Assembly (NCBI GenBank): GCA_963932145.1
Contig: OZ010588.1
Coordinates: 103,216,495 to 103,280,494, forward strand
Source of the DNA: Acanthosepion lycidas
Taxonomy: Eukaryota; Mollusca; Cephalopoda; Sepiida; Sepiidae
DNA length: 64,000 nucleotides
Reading direction: 5' to 3'
Shown here: positions 11,047-22,787 of the stretch, piece after piece
Layout of the letters: each line of letters opens with the position of its first letter
How positions within the stretch are numbered: the first letter of the stretch is position 1
Notes under the pieces: generated by a model
What the model saw: only the letters and a program-made list of their open reading frames with translations
Databases searched by the model: none
What the model was told of the DNA's origin: nothing
Position numbers and translations under genes: made by a program

Positions 11047-11490
11047 TTGCGACACAAATATTTGGTTGGCATTGCAATTTTCAATGGTAGTGGTGACTGT
11101 AGGGGTAGAAATTGCATCAGTTCCAATTGCTGTCATAGGATTATGACCCCCATAAAGAATTCGATTTTTACGTTTTCGGTAATCGGTTTTTGGAAAGATG
11201 GTCTGTGATGGTGTCCAAGGGAATATTGAGGGGGTTGGGTTTTGTGATGTAGGTTCTCCATCAACAAAATGTCTTGAACATATACGGTGATGTTTTTTTG
11301 GTCCATCCCAATCGTCACCACGCCGAATTAATTTAGTCCAAATGTGACGCATGTACGGTTTTTTTTTTGTGGGGAACGGGAAAAAACGAACACCGCGCAT
11401 AAACGGGTAAATGACAACGCTTTTACGCGTGTCTGAATGGCACTGAGGCACGACACACCACCATCTGGATTTGTTACGCACGATTTCCAT
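11047..11490 (-). CDS. Variable exon: complete THAP domain (WWCVVP subtype)
   Basis: Seen: the ATG is at 11490 and 148 codons end at the donor TCGCAA|GTAAGTTT in phase 0 (..IFVSQ). Zinc ligands are C12, C17, C71 and H74 (WCVVPQC, RICSRHF). The THAP core has GVRFFPFP, W51 and W61, and an AVPTIF-like end (NPTPSIFPWTP). A basic stretch (TDYRKRKNRI) and a Thr/Ala-rich tail follow. It is clearly a paralogue of the exon at 14431-14859: both share FMRGVRFFPFPT, DGEP..QNP, the RILYGGHNP-type segment and the same donor sequence. Inferred: an own promoter lies just upstream, where GTCACGTGAC sits 143 bases before the ATG, followed by splicing to constant exon 1. Confidence 0.92.
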
Positions 11491-12219
11491 CGTTGATTGA
11501 TACCGGTTACCATTAAATACAGGTGAACAAAAAAATAAGAAAGGCGGTGGTGGGGGGCAGTTATGTCAGAAAAGTGGTAAGGCAAATTAAGCGCTAAGAA
11601 AACGGAAATGGTTATGCCTTCACTTAGCGCTGGTCACGTGACACAAACAGGGGAGATAATACACCCGTGCAAACGAGTGGGTATTTGCAATAATAATAAA
11701 CATTGAAGGACTGACTATACGAGGGTTGAGTAGAAAAAAAATATATCAGTAAATTTGTGATTGATCTTCACTAGGCATATCAGTGATTGTCAAAATAAAC
11801 TTCAGATATTGGCCCATTATACAAGTGTCATATAGATTGGTACCAGTTTGTAAGTAGCCTTGTGTTAAATTTGAATAAAATAACAGTTGAAAGCTTTGAC
11901 GAATTTTTTTCATTTTTAAATTAAAAAAAAAAAAATATTCTTCCAAAACTTTTTCAACTAAAATTTAGGATAGAAGTACAATAAAATTCTGTTAGTAGTC
12001 ATTACAGTGAATGTAAAAAATAAAAATAAAAATTGAAAATCATTACTTGAATTTAAAATAAATATCACTCGAGAAATTAAAGTTCTGCTTAGTTGAATGA
12101 AATTAAAACTACTAATCCTGTCTTACTTGATTGCTTTACATTTTACAAATTTTTAAATAATTTCTCATTTTGATGTTTGAACAAAATACTTTAAAATATT
12201 TCCTCCTCTTTTTGCCTAC
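11491..12219. other. Spacer with probable promoter of the THAP exon at 11047-11490
   Basis: The first 200 bases hold the E-box palindrome. The remainder is AT-rich with no exon. The frame at 11746-11946 (-) is low-complexity. Confidence 0.5.
11633..11642. promoter_or_regulatory. E-box palindrome GTCACGTGAC
   Basis: Perfect palindrome 143 bases upstream of the THAP start at 11490. The flanking context (ATGCCTT..CTTAGYR..GTCACGTGAY) also recurs before the THAP exons at 14859 and 19455, pointing to a duplicated promoter. Confidence 0.6.
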
Positions 12220-12534
12220 CTCATTTGAACGTTTTTTGGTTCCCCTTCTTCGGTTCGGACTAAAATTGAAGATGGTTGGAAGAGCATCCGATTTGAGCCT
12301 TAATTTCACTTTGATGCCCCAACTCACCAACAGATCTGGGTCTTTAACATAACAGCTTTTCTCGAAATGATCCGAACACAAACTAGAGTATTTAGAAGGT
12401 ACAAATTCTGCCCTGTTCACTCGAGATAACCATTTGGCGTGTAACTGCGGTCGAGTCTCTTTGTCCGGGAATCGAAAAAAGCTCCTTCCGCTCCCTGTCT
12501 GATTACTACACCCATAAGCCACACAATGAACCAT
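12220..12534 (-). CDS. Variable exon: complete THAP domain (short subtype)
   Basis: Seen: the ATG at 12534 (MVHCVAYGC) is preferred over the upstream in-frame ATG at 12570, because THAP domains usually begin within a few residues of the first Cys. The exon has 105 codons to the donor AATGAG|GTAGGC in phase 0. Zinc ligands are C4, C9, C53 and H56 (LCSDHF). Also visible are FFRFPDKE, W35, and DALPTIF, the AVPTIF box that closes the fold, then a basic tail (PNRRRGTKKR). Known: same fold as human THAP0-11. Inferred: a separate first exon of the BTB gene. Reading past the donor soon reaches a stop, as expected for a non-terminal exon. Confidence 0.9.
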
Positions 12535-14430
12535 GAAGAATAATAATAAATGATAGACGAACACAAACAAATTGCTTACAATTTCAACAATAAAACAATT
12601 TAAATATTCTAATATAAAATAGATTTCTAAGACTTGGCAAAACTACAAACATGGCCGACTTTGTGTTGCACTAAAATGATGTCATCGATAAACTTATCCG
12701 GAAATTAGCGGAAATGCCCGAAGGGATCAAATACTATTTCCATCCAACGTATGAACAGATCGACTACAAAAGGCACTATTGCTTTATTTATTTTGTTGCC
12801 GTAGAAAATTTTGAAAAGTTATAAACATTAATATTTTTCTGAAGCAAGCACAAACAGCACCATCGTTTATGAAAGTTAAAATAAAAAGTACAAAGTTGGA
12901 AAGGAGTGTTTATTACTTTTTTTTTTTTTACTGTTTAAAACTTCGCTAAATTTCCAAACAAGTTCATTCACATTATTTCAGCAACGTTGGTTTTATTTTT
13001 AATTGTTTGTTTATGTCGAGTTTACTGAAACGGATGATGAAAAGTTTATACAATAGACTCAAGTGTTTTAATTTAAGCTTAAATTTTTTTTAAACGAAAC
13101 TGGTGTAAAAATGCAATTTACTATCTTGGAGTTGACTTAGTCATGACTGTTCTAAGACTAGTACATCATAAGTAAAATAGAAATTTAATAAAAAGGTTGA
13201 GAAATTTCTTGTATAAAAAAAGATTTAAATTTTCAGACTTTTTGTAAATCAAAACAAAAATGAAACGGACAATTAGATAAAATAAGCGATGTTTTTTTTT
13301 TTTTTTTTTTTTTCTGAAAAACAAAACTTTAGTTCACAGAACTGAAAGGTAGATTATTCCTTGAAGCAAAATGCGAATGGTTGCAAGAGAATGTTTGTTA
13401 AATTACCAATAATACTCCATCAAATTCACCTCTTTATTCGACCTTTAATGCAAACAAGAGATTTCTAATGAGAAATAAAAAACATATACCTTTTGATTTT
13501 GAACAAGGATGTATGAAAGATTTCTGAATAAACTGAGAGTATGTTTTAATGTACATAAAAAAAATCACCCCCTCCCCCCCAAAAAAAATCACAAACAACA
13601 CAATAGAAATGATAATAACATAATGAGTTTTTAAACTAAAAAGAAAAAAAGAAAAAAATTGACAAGCAGATTTTGGGGAAGTGGCTTTCGGGGAAAAAAA
13701 AAAACAAAAACAAAAAAAAAAAAACTACAATTTATTTTTCACTAAAAATTCTAAATTATAATTCCTGACTTTTTAAAGGGAAAATTTTTTGATGTATAAT
13801 TAGTTCAACAAATACTACAATTTCGATAAAATTATTTTGTAAAATTTTATTCTAAGAGCTGAACTCCGATGATTTTTCTTTAGAATGAGTGAAGCTAAAT
13901 TTCAAGAACCAGTACAAACAAAATAAAATGGTTTTACTATTATAATTGGGATATTGCATAAGTTTTTAAAAAGGGGACTATATTTTTAAATGGAGACCAA
14001 ATTTTGAATCACCTTTTCAAGGAAATATATAACATTCAGCACTAAATCATTAATATCCCCAAAATAAAGCAAATGTTACGACATTAAAGTTTCAAATTTG
14101 GAAATATGAAATAAAGAAACTTTTCTTAAATTAAAAGAAACTATTTTGAAAGAACTCTTCAGTTGAATGTGAAGCAATTTTTCTGCTACTGGAGTATGTG
14201 ATTTAGGAAGGCAGATGGAACAGAACGTGATGTTAGGCAAAGATTTGACCGAGTTTAATAGCAGTAGCTGGGAGGAGGAGGAGGAGAGGCAAAAGATCCT
14301 AAAAATCAATACAAGTCAGCCTAACAAAGAAAGATAAAAGAGAGAGAAAGAATGTTCTATTGAGAGAGAAAATGTTAGTCAGATATTTGTAAACTAATGT
14401 GCATATATAAAAAAAAAGATTTAAACTTAC
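12535..14430. other. Spacer; repeats, no exon
   Basis: Many homopolymer tracts are present (13290-13313, 13698-13724). Part of it (about 13320-13450) is similar to 21305-21420, so it belongs to a locally duplicated segment. At 14159-14330 a stretch similar to 16600-16770 and 23990-24170 begins the local duplication unit. The minus frame at 14076-14309 is unsupported. Confidence 0.5.
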
Positions 14431-14859
14431 TTGTGACACAATGCTCTGATCAATTTTTTGGATTGTAGCAGAATAATTAACAAGATTTAAATTATCACTT
14501 TCCAGGGGAGGATTGTGACCACCATAAAGAACCCGATTTTTATGATTTCGATAATCAGTTTTTGGGAAAATTGTCTGTGATGGAGTCCATGGAAATATGG
14601 TAGGTGCTGGATTTTGCAGGCTAGGCTCTCCATCTACAAAATGCCTTGAACAAATGCGATGATGTCTTTTAGGACCATCCCAATCATTTTCACGTTTGAT
14701 TAATTTAACCCACATTTGTCGCATGTATGGATCCTTTTGTGTAGGGAATGGGAAAAAACGAACACCACGCATGAATGGATAGACAGTGAGACTTTTGCGT
14801 GAATCAGAGCGACAATCAGGCACAACACACCACCATTTTGTCTTTGAAACAGTGTTCAT
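14431..14859 (-). CDS. Variable exon: complete THAP domain (WWCVVP subtype)
   Basis: Seen: the ATG at 14859 is preferred because it is only 10 residues before the first zinc ligand. An in-frame ATG at 14889 would add 10 residues. The exon has 143 codons to the donor TCACAA|GTAAGTTT in phase 0 (..SIVSQ). Zinc ligands are C11, C16, C70 and H73. The core includes GVRFFPFPTQ, W50, DWDGPKRHHRIC, and the NPAPTIFPWTP box. It is a close paralogue of the 11047-11490 exon, including the post-domain KTDYRNHKNRVLYGGHNP segment. The CACGTG box 85 bases upstream lies in a promoter block shared with the exon at 19123-19455, so exons and promoters have been duplicated or exchanged together. Confidence 0.92.
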
Positions 14860-14943
14860 TTTTTTTTTTCTTGAGGCAAATAAATACAAGCAGAGCGTTA
14901 CAAAGACAGGTCAACGGAATCTGCCATGCCTTTTCTTAGTAGT

Positions 14944-14949
14944 CACGTG
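14944..14949. promoter_or_regulatory. E-box CACGTG in a duplicated promoter block
   Basis: CACGTG 85 bases upstream of the THAP ATG at 14859. It is followed by TTCACATCAAGGGAGGTAAT, a string also present after the CACGTG at 19559. Confidence 0.55.
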
Positions 14950-17034
14950 ATTCACATCAAGGGAGGTAATAATTATGATGAAAGGCAGTACAGTTTGAAT
15001 TTGATAACAAAGGAAATTTTAATAGACCCACCTTTAAACACAATCATCTTAACACTTATCAAATACCTAAAATTCAGATCTGCATTATTACAGAGTGAAT
15101 AATTGGCGGTGTGCCCACAGGCCAAGTATCTTTTTGCTTACATTAGATAATTTGCTGCCCCTATTCTGAATGGATACGTTTGCTACAGTTTTTGGCAAAA
15201 CTAACCGATTTTATTTATTTATTTTTTACATTTGTTAGTTGCTACATCCAATTCCATTTTTTACGGTAAAAAGGAAACCAATTTTAAAAACACTGACTAA
15301 TTGGGAAAAAATATAAGAAAAATAAATGAGAGGGATCAATGTCCAAATTAAAGTTTCTACATATATTTATTTTTGGCAATATACAAATCTTCCAACATAA
15401 TGAAAGAATTCAACCCTTATAGCAGAAATGGATAGCTTTTTATGGATCTTACTTGCATCAATACAAAATGACTGGGAAGAGGAGAGTAAGATACATTATC
15501 AATGCACATTACACAAATGTCACAATATTAAGAAAATTTGTATGAATTCAGTTATAACACATTTTACAAAAAGTATTTTTGTTCTTAAAACATACTTCAA
15601 AATGAAATAGGAGTTAAGAGTGATGATTCAAAAAAACTAATTCAGAGCTAAAAAAAAAAAAAAAAAAAAAAAAAAGTATATTATTTGGAACAAAAAATGC
15701 AATATGGTTGCAATAACTTCTCTTTTTAAGATAAACCGGAATGTTAAACATGAACATATCGAGTACGCTTCCCCGTCCGACTTTAATCCAAGATTATAAA
15801 AATTTTCTGGGTAAACTGTAATGTTTTAATTGCATATATATTCAAAGAAACATGCTAAAAAATAATTTAGTTTATAATTAATCATCTTAAAGAGCGAGTT
15901 TACATTAAACGTTGCTTCACAATAAGTAACTAAAAAGGAAACAAGCAAATTTTCAAAGTTTACAAAAGTAGTTATTCGGGAAAAAAAATTCCAATTTGAA
16001 TTTTACGAAATGAAAAATTAAGGATTCTAATAAAATTAATTTGTTTGGAAAAAAAAAAAAAATATTCGCCACTCGTATCGTAGTAAATTCTACAAAAACA
16101 AATTTCTGTAAAATATTATTAGAAGAGAAATCTTTAGAAATAATATCAATAGCTAATGAAATATGTAAAAGAAAGATAAAAAAAAAAAAAAATACATAAA
16201 CTTTAAAAATTTAAATGAAATTTGTGTTAAAATCTTCAAAAAAGTGAGCCAGTGAATTTTGCATTATTAATAACTACAAGTTTTGGTTTTATTTCTATGA
16301 AAAATCCTTTTCTTTGTGAAGTTCAGATTCAGGGTTTTTATTTGTGAGGGAAGGCGGTAACAAAAATAAATAAAATCAATACAACAGGTGTTACACGACA
16401 TATAACCGATTTAATATCTTCAGAATTACATAAAAAAAATAAAAATGCATTTATTGACAAATTTTTCATTGTCGCCTAAGAAACGACTAATATGAATCTG
16501 CAAATGAAACTTTTTTTTTTTTTTTTTTTTTAATCAGAAAGGAAGCCCGTTATTTAAATTAGCAGGTAAAATATTTTGGATGAAAACGTCAGTTGAAAGA
16601 GCAGCATTATACTTCTGCTACTGGAGTATGATTTTAGGAAGGCAGATGGAATAGATGATGTAAGGCAAAGATGTGACAGAGCCTAAGTAGCAGTTGCTAG
16701 TATGAGGAGGAGGAGTCAACCGAGCAAGCAGGAAACCATAAAAATCAATGAAAGTCAGCCTGACAAAGATGAATAGGAGAAAAAGTTCCATCATTAAAAG
16801 GCAAAAACGATATTTGTAAATTAATGGGCACGTACATAAACACTTGATTTGGGAATTAAATTGGAAAATGTCAAAATAAGTATTAAAAAAAACAACTATT
16901 TATCTTATTATAAAGAGGATTTCACTGACAAATTTCTTAGACAAAAAAAACTTAAAAAGTAAACAAGCGATTATCGTTATGTGGAATAAATATTTGCCCT
17001 AGGGTCAGACCCTTTTGGGTAAGATACGAAAAGA

Positions 17035-17180
17035 ACACCACGGCCGTTTCTAAACACGAGACAACACAGAGGGTACTTCGTATTTGAAATGGTATCCTGA
17101 TCGAGAAAAATGTTTAACAAATGACAAAGTTCATAATAAACGAAAAATATCTATGCATTTTCTTGGTGGTCACCTGATGC
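17035..17180 (-). pseudogene. Decayed remnant of a THAP first exon and promoter
   Basis: Seen: a GAACACCACG string matches the 5' part of the WWCVVP-type THAP exons (14759, 11388), and downstream CACCTGATGCGTATCAAGGGAGG matches the promoter string after the E-box at 14944 with the core altered to CACCTG. No open frame survives between. A second copy of the promoter remnant lies at 27790. The assignment rests on short matches only. Confidence 0.35.
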
Positions 17181-17436
17181 GTATCAAGGGAGGTAATTAA
17201 TAATGGAAAGCAATATTTCAATGATAAACAAAGCCATTTACACTTGTTTACATAAATAAGCTTGCCAATTTTTGCAGTTGCTACATAAATCCAGGTTTTA
17301 TACCCTAAATATTCAAGTTAATTTTTCTGTAAAGAACCAAAGTACGTTTGACTTAAACATTTATCCGTTTTATTTATATTTTCTTCGATCTAAAAGTGAC
17401 ATTTTAAAATTTTATCATGTTGTTAAAAACAAAAGG

Positions 17437-17476
<40 letters not shown>

Positions 17477-18078
17477 ATATAGGAACAAAAGAACAATAAT
17501 GAAAATTGAAAAAAAATAAATAAATAAAGTTGTTGACGGGATAATTTACCTGAATATATTTCCAACAAGCAAGCACTTAAAACAATTTAAAACGAAGTAA
17601 TAAGATTGAAAAAAAAAAAAAAACAACAAACAACTAAGATTTTAATCAAATTCTGAAATCCTGAGCAAGATAATCTTCACTTCCACCCAGAAAAAAAATG
17701 TTATCACTTCTTAGCAGTATGAGTATGAGCAATTCTTGACAATAATTGAATATCAGGTAGGCCAACCAACTTTCCTATACAATTTGTTATTAAATCAGTA
17801 TCCAGAGATTCATAATAGAAAAAGAAAACCTGCTGCAAGTAAGAGAATTTCAGTGTTTCATCAAATGATTCTTTTCAATTGTCGCAAAAGTATTTAAAAC
17901 ATTTAAGAAAAGAAAACTAAGTATAAAATGTTCATTTTTTTCCGGTCATTGTAAAAACAAAGTGACAAGAAGCGGGTTCCCAAAGAATTATTCGTTCTTT
18001 TCAATGACATACCCACTGGCTGCTGAAAAATCTGTTTTTTTTTTTTACTTACCGAAATATGACATTTTAAAATCCTAC

Positions 18079-18495
18079 CTGGTTCAACTGTGTATCTGTG
18101 AGAGCCCTTTGTTGCCGAGAGATCCAATCGCTTACATCCGTAGCGCAGTTTTCGTTAACGACATTATGATCATCACCACAACTACGTGTTTTATCATCGT
18201 CATTCCGGTTTTTAGCCTTGGGGCGGAGTATTGTCGGTACGGCAGTGTTTAACAAATGGTATCTATTTGATAGACCAAGTTTAATTCTATTTAAACTGGC
18301 CGGATGAAACATATCAATAGTGAAATGATCACTACACAAAAAACTACAAAACGAGGGACCCTTAAAATTAGGTCGGGTACGTCGCACAAAATTAATCCAG
18401 ATTTCCTTATAAAAAGGATCCGGGGGAAACCTGTGGTGGCTAACTCCATCCCGTTTTGATTTGCTACACCCTTTCAGAATACACCTGGTCACCAT
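18079..18495 (-). CDS. Variable exon: complete THAP domain
   Basis: Seen: the ATG is at 18495 (MVTRCILKGC). An in-frame ATG at 18540 adds 15 residues but is farther from the domain. The exon has 139 codons to the donor AACCAG|GTAGGA in phase 0 (..TQLNQ). Zinc ligands are C5, C10, C54 and H57 (LCSDHF). The core has HHRFPPDP, W33, and the AVPTILRPK box near residues 85-93. A basic/acidic polar tail follows (KNRNDDDKTRSC, then DWISRQQRALTD). A palindromic TGACGTCA lies 128-135 bases upstream, a likely promoter element. A broken copy of this exon is at 29744-30140 in the duplicated block. Confidence 0.92.
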
Positions 18496-18622
18496 CGCAA
18501 CACGAAAATAATCAGAAAAGCACAAAGTGTAGGAAATCATACATTTAAGAACAAGGTAACAAAACTTACTCTATGCCATAAAGACTTACTTCTACGTCAT
18601 CAAACAGCGTATGCAAAAAGTG

Positions 18623-18630
18623 TGACGTCA
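18623..18630. promoter_or_regulatory. CRE palindrome TGACGTCA
   Basis: Perfect CREB/ATF-type octamer 128 bases upstream of the THAP ATG at 18495, with an imperfect ACGTCACAC nearby. Similar elements precede the exons at 32786 and 53041. Confidence 0.5.
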
Positions 18631-18792
18631 CTATTTTGTATATACACGTCACACGAATTCGTTGTGGACCCAAAATACATAATTTACTGAAGTAATAAAT
18701 ACAGATTTGTAATATATATTTTCCTTTTAATTAAAAATGTGTGAATATCTCAACCCCACCGGGAACATATACGAACTCCACATAAGAATTAG

Positions 18793-18827
<35 letters not shown>

Positions 18828-19122
18828 CTATATTAAACAGGAAACAAATTAGGTCATGAGAAATAATATATTTGCACTAAGTTCATTATTTTCAAAACAA
18901 TTGACTAATTTTGAAAAAAATAACATTAGTTACTTGGATTAACACACATTAAAAAAGTGTTGGCGGAGGAAAAAGAAAAGAAAAGAAAAATGAATGAAGC
19001 TATTTTCATGGTAATACTTTCCGCAAAATTAATACCCCACCCATATTCATTCTAGTATAATAAACACTCGACATTTTTTTTTTTTTTTTGAATGTTGAGC
19101 AAAATTATAAATAAAAACTCAC

Positions 19123-19455
19123 ATCTGAATTATTTGGTAAAATAATATAATTAGGGAAAATGGCAATTGTTTTTTTACAAGATTTCCTTTTCTGATGCTT
19201 GGATTGAAGAGTGGGCGAAGGGAAAAGACTGGGTACAAAGTCAACATTGGCCACATTCGGTATTGGATAGCCACTATGGAAATGGAGGCCACAGATGCGA
19301 TCGTTGTCCGTTGCCGTCCAATTTTCTCTATTAATAGCTTCGACCCAAAGGCGTCGACGGTGTGAATTACGAGGGAAACGATGTAGACGAATACCACGAG
19401 CCGAATTGGCCTTAGTGGCTCGCATCGTACAACCAACAACCACACAAGTGGGCAT
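19123..19455 (-). CDS. Variable exon: complete THAP domain
   Basis: Seen: the ATG is at 19455 (MPTCVVVGC) and 111 codons end at the donor TCAGAT|GTGAGT in phase 0 (..PNNSD). Zinc ligands are C4, C9, C55 and H58 (ICGLHF). The core has IRLHRFPRN, W37, and the FVPSLFPSP box in place of AVPTIF. A basic tail follows (KHQKRKSCKK). The CACGTG box 104 bases upstream belongs to the promoter block shared with the exon at 14431. Its duplicate at 31206-31682 has lost the donor. Inferred: a functional first exon, judged by the intact frame, ligands and donor. Confidence 0.92.
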
Positions 19456-19558
19456 TGTTATTAAAAAAAAAAGAAGAAAAAAGTGCTCTTCGTAAACTAC
19501 AATGGTAAAAATACGGGCCACAGTGTCGTAATTGCGCATGCCTTTTCTTACCAGTAAT

Positions 19559-19564
19559 CACGTG
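19559..19564. promoter_or_regulatory. E-box CACGTG in a duplicated promoter block
   Basis: CACGTG 104 bases upstream of the THAP start at 19455, inside about 160 bases similar to 14944-15105. Confidence 0.55.
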
Positions 19565-20982
19565 ATTCACATCAAGGGAGGTAATAATTATGAAAGTTTG
19601 AATCTGATAACAAAGGAATTTTTAATTGGTCCATCTTTATTCTTTATTGAACATGATCATAACGCTTATCAAGTAATATCTGCTAAAAATTAACTGCAGA
19701 CATTAGGGAGTGAATAATTGGTTCATTTTTTTTAAAAATATAACCGCACCGCCCATATTCTAAATGGATTTTTTTGCTAGTTTATTTTAGTCAGTGTTTA
19801 GTAACTGACTTAAATAATATTTTTTCATTTTCCGAAATGAAAACAAAATCGCTAAGCTGTTCCAAATTTTCGGAAAATCAAGGAATTACACGATTTAAAC
19901 GAAATTTTTAATAATTTATAATGAATAAATGATTGTATAGTGAATGTCATTTAATTAGAAAACTGGAAATATTGGGGGTGAAGGGGACAGCCTTAGTAAC
20001 ATCCTTACAATATCTTGTATAATACTTTTTAACTTGGGAGAGGGTTTCAAAAATTCTTTATAGGAAAGAATTGAAGAGGTTATTTGGGTAAAAAATTCAT
20101 GAAAGTGTGAACATACGGAAAATTATTCCTGAACCTTCCCAAATATAATCAATTACAACTAATTATATATGTGAGAGAGAGTTGGTACTAGCTTAATTTA
20201 AGACATTTTCATTTATTGACAAAAAAAAAAAAAAAAACAACAAACAACACACACAAACTATTTATAATTTTTCAGTGCGGTTTTGAAATTCTTTAGGTTG
20301 GTGCTTGTATTAGATAAAAGACGTTGGAAGAATCCAAAAAAAAAAAAAAAAAAAAAAAAAAATGTAATGTTTAATTAAATACCATTTTCGAATGAGCTAA
20401 CTTTAAATGAATGTTTTTGTCTTTTTACAAATTTTTTAGCAACTTAGATTATTGTTTCTATGGAAGTTCAAAAAGGAAATAATTCTGAAAGATACATTAT
20501 TTTTAAACATGCAAATTTCTTGATTATTGCACGACTGGTATTCCGATTTTTTATTTTATTTTATTTTATATTTATTTATTTTTGCATGCTTTTGAAGCCA
20601 GGGATGAAAGTAGAAAACTACTGTTGTTGACCGAGCACATCAGAGCCTACTCAGTGTAAATAAACGTTATTTTCATTGTGTTAGAGCAAAAAAGCACCAC
20701 TTTACAAAATCCACTTAATTTAATCTTTAAATTATTATCTATTTCGAAACATTTCTAGGACAAATATTGGATTTTAAAAGAAGATTTATCATTTATATTT
20801 TTCGTCTATAAAAAGATTATGAATGGTACCAATATTTTAAAAAAATACCTAAAAAAAATTATTTACAAAGTTACTTTTCATTTAATAAGGATGTTTAAGT
20901 TTTTTTTGTTTTTTTTTATGTACTTGTATGTCTTCCTCCAGGTAAAATAGATGATCTTTTTTTTTCAAAATTTAGAGAGGGT

Positions 20983-21014
<32 letters not shown>

Positions 21015-21176
21015 TGCTATGCCATCTTATGAACTCACATTACCTAATATCAAAAAACGTTCTGAGAATCAACATTTAATAGATGTCTGAGAAAATTTGA
21101 ATGAATTTAGTAATTTTGAAAAAAAAATTATATTTAAACACATAAAATAAATGAAATGGCAAATTGGATAAAAATA

Positions 21177-21276
21177 TTAGGTTGGTGCAAAAATAATGAC
21201 GTAATAATGTCGTTTTTTGACGTTAAAAACTACATCAAAAAACGACTATTACGTCATTATTTTTGCACCAACCTAA
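21177..21276. mobile_element. Mariner-type MITE (100 bp, TA target duplication)
   Basis: Near-perfect inverted repeat starting TTAGGTTGGTGCAAAAATAA and ending in its complement, flanked by TA on both sides. The terminal sequence matches the well-known mariner/MADE1-type inverted repeat. There is no coding capacity. Confidence 0.9.
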
Positions 21277-22787
21277 TAAAAGATGTTTTATTATTATTAA
21301 AAAAAAAAAAAAAAAAAAACTTGTTCACAGAACTAAAAAGTAGATTATTTGAAGCAAAATGCGATATGGTGCCCATCAATCCATCAAATTCACTTCCCTA
21401 TAATTATATTTTAATACAATTTTCACTGTAAAAACAAATTTAAGAAGCAGACTATTTTATTTATATGTATACCCTTTATATTTCCTTTGTGCATACATGA
21501 GAAACCATACATTAGGTTTATAAAAAATAAAAATTTACTTAAAGAAATGAAATAGCTATTCTTTGCCGACATTGTCAAAGATTTTCCTTAAATAATGTTA
21601 AAAAAAAATAAATTAAAGTTGATAAATGAAATATATTTATATTTAATGACAATTCTTAAATAATTTAAGTAATTCTATTACATTTATTTCTTTTAAAAGA
21701 AGTATAGTCTATTAATAATTAGATTTTGGAATAATATTTTAAAATTGTGGTTCAATACAATGTACTCATATACAAACAACATTTTTAGAAAAAATCTTTA
21801 TGTATACAATTACAAATTTAACTGCAAAACAAAAGTGCCAAAAACCTTTTCGTCACTGATAAAGATCAGACGACATGCATTGAAAGGATGTCATCATTGG
21901 TTAAAAAAGGCACCCCTATTCTACCTTACCTTAACCACTTTTCTAAAGTAACTCATATTTTGATATCATAGTAGTCAGTCAAAATGAATACCCTACCACA
22001 TCTCATCAAAATGACTGAATTTCCCCGAATCCTTAGAAACTAATATTATGAATGTATGTGCTTATAAAGCTTAGTAATTTCAAAATAATTTATTCCAAAA
22101 TTCACTTGAAAATGAAACAGAACTAGGGACTTAATTCTATAATTGAATAGAAATGGTATGTGCATGTGCTTGTATTTTTCTCAGTCTTATTAAAATCTAA
22201 TAATTAAATGATTTTTAGAACATTTTTAAAATCGACATGTTTTTTTTATAAAAAGCAATGATTTTTATAGTGTTTACACAAAATAAAAGAATGTTAAATG
22301 CAAATATTTCCAATTTTTCATCAGATTCCCCTTGCTAAGCTTTGAATAGTAAAAATACAAACTAAGTTTCATCCATTTTTTTTTTTTTACTCAGCTGTCC
22401 AGTTTTCCATCAGAAAAATAGGAGATGCCCAATTCTTTTTTTGTTCTGTCAGTGCAAACTCTACAATTCAGATTAAATTGTTTTTGTAAAATCTCATATG
22501 AAAAGAAACCTATATTAACATAATCTCAATAACTAATGAAATATGTAAAAGAAAGACAAATTCAAAATATTTAATTATGAAGTTTGTGTTAAAATCTTCA
22601 AAAGTAAGCCAGTGGATTTCGCATTAACAAGTTTTAGTGTTATATTTTTATGAAAAATCTTTTTTATATTATTGTTGTGTTTAAGTTTATGAAGTTCAGA
22701 TTGAGGGTTATATTTGTGAGCGAAGGTGGTAATAAAAATAAATAAAATCAATACAACAGGTGTTTACATGATATAAGCAGTTTAATA

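Larger units (their letters stand above)
14860..18078. other. Spacer containing the promoter of the 14431 exon and a decayed duplicate unit
   Basis: From 14860 to 15100 it is the promoter block with CACGTG. From about 16130 on it is the short copy of the segmental duplication. Around 17035-17180 there are remnants resembling the promoter and 5' part of a WWCVVP-type THAP exon (GAACACCACG, then CACCTGATGCGTATCAAGGG), without an open frame. The small plus frame at 15428-15610 is unsupported. Confidence 0.45.
16130..19545. repeat. Segmental duplication, compact copy
   Basis: Colinear similarity by eye to 22525-31768. Anchors include CTAATGAAATATGTAAAAGA (16154 and 22530), the AGGAAGGCAGATGGAA block (16635 and 24040), CTATGCATTTTCTTGGTGG (17151 and 27772), the two THAP exons, and CAGTGTCGTAATTG at the right end (19520 and 31746). 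This copy keeps two intact THAP exons and lacks the inserted elements of the other copy. Confidence 0.75.
19456..22524. other. Spacer; promoter block, MITE and repeats, no exon
   Basis: The first 270 bases repeat the promoter block of 14944-15105. Long A/T tracts lie at 20221-20236, 20337-20361, 20987-21013 and 21300-21320. A mariner-type MITE is at 21177-21276. The stretch at 20375-20500 resembles 36820-36960 and 51250-51400, another dispersed repeat. No exon is supported. Confidence 0.5.

Noticed and set aside
19119..19445. Second minus-strand frame over the THAP exon at 19123-19455
   Set aside because: Overlaps the real THAP frame in another phase and has no domain of its own.
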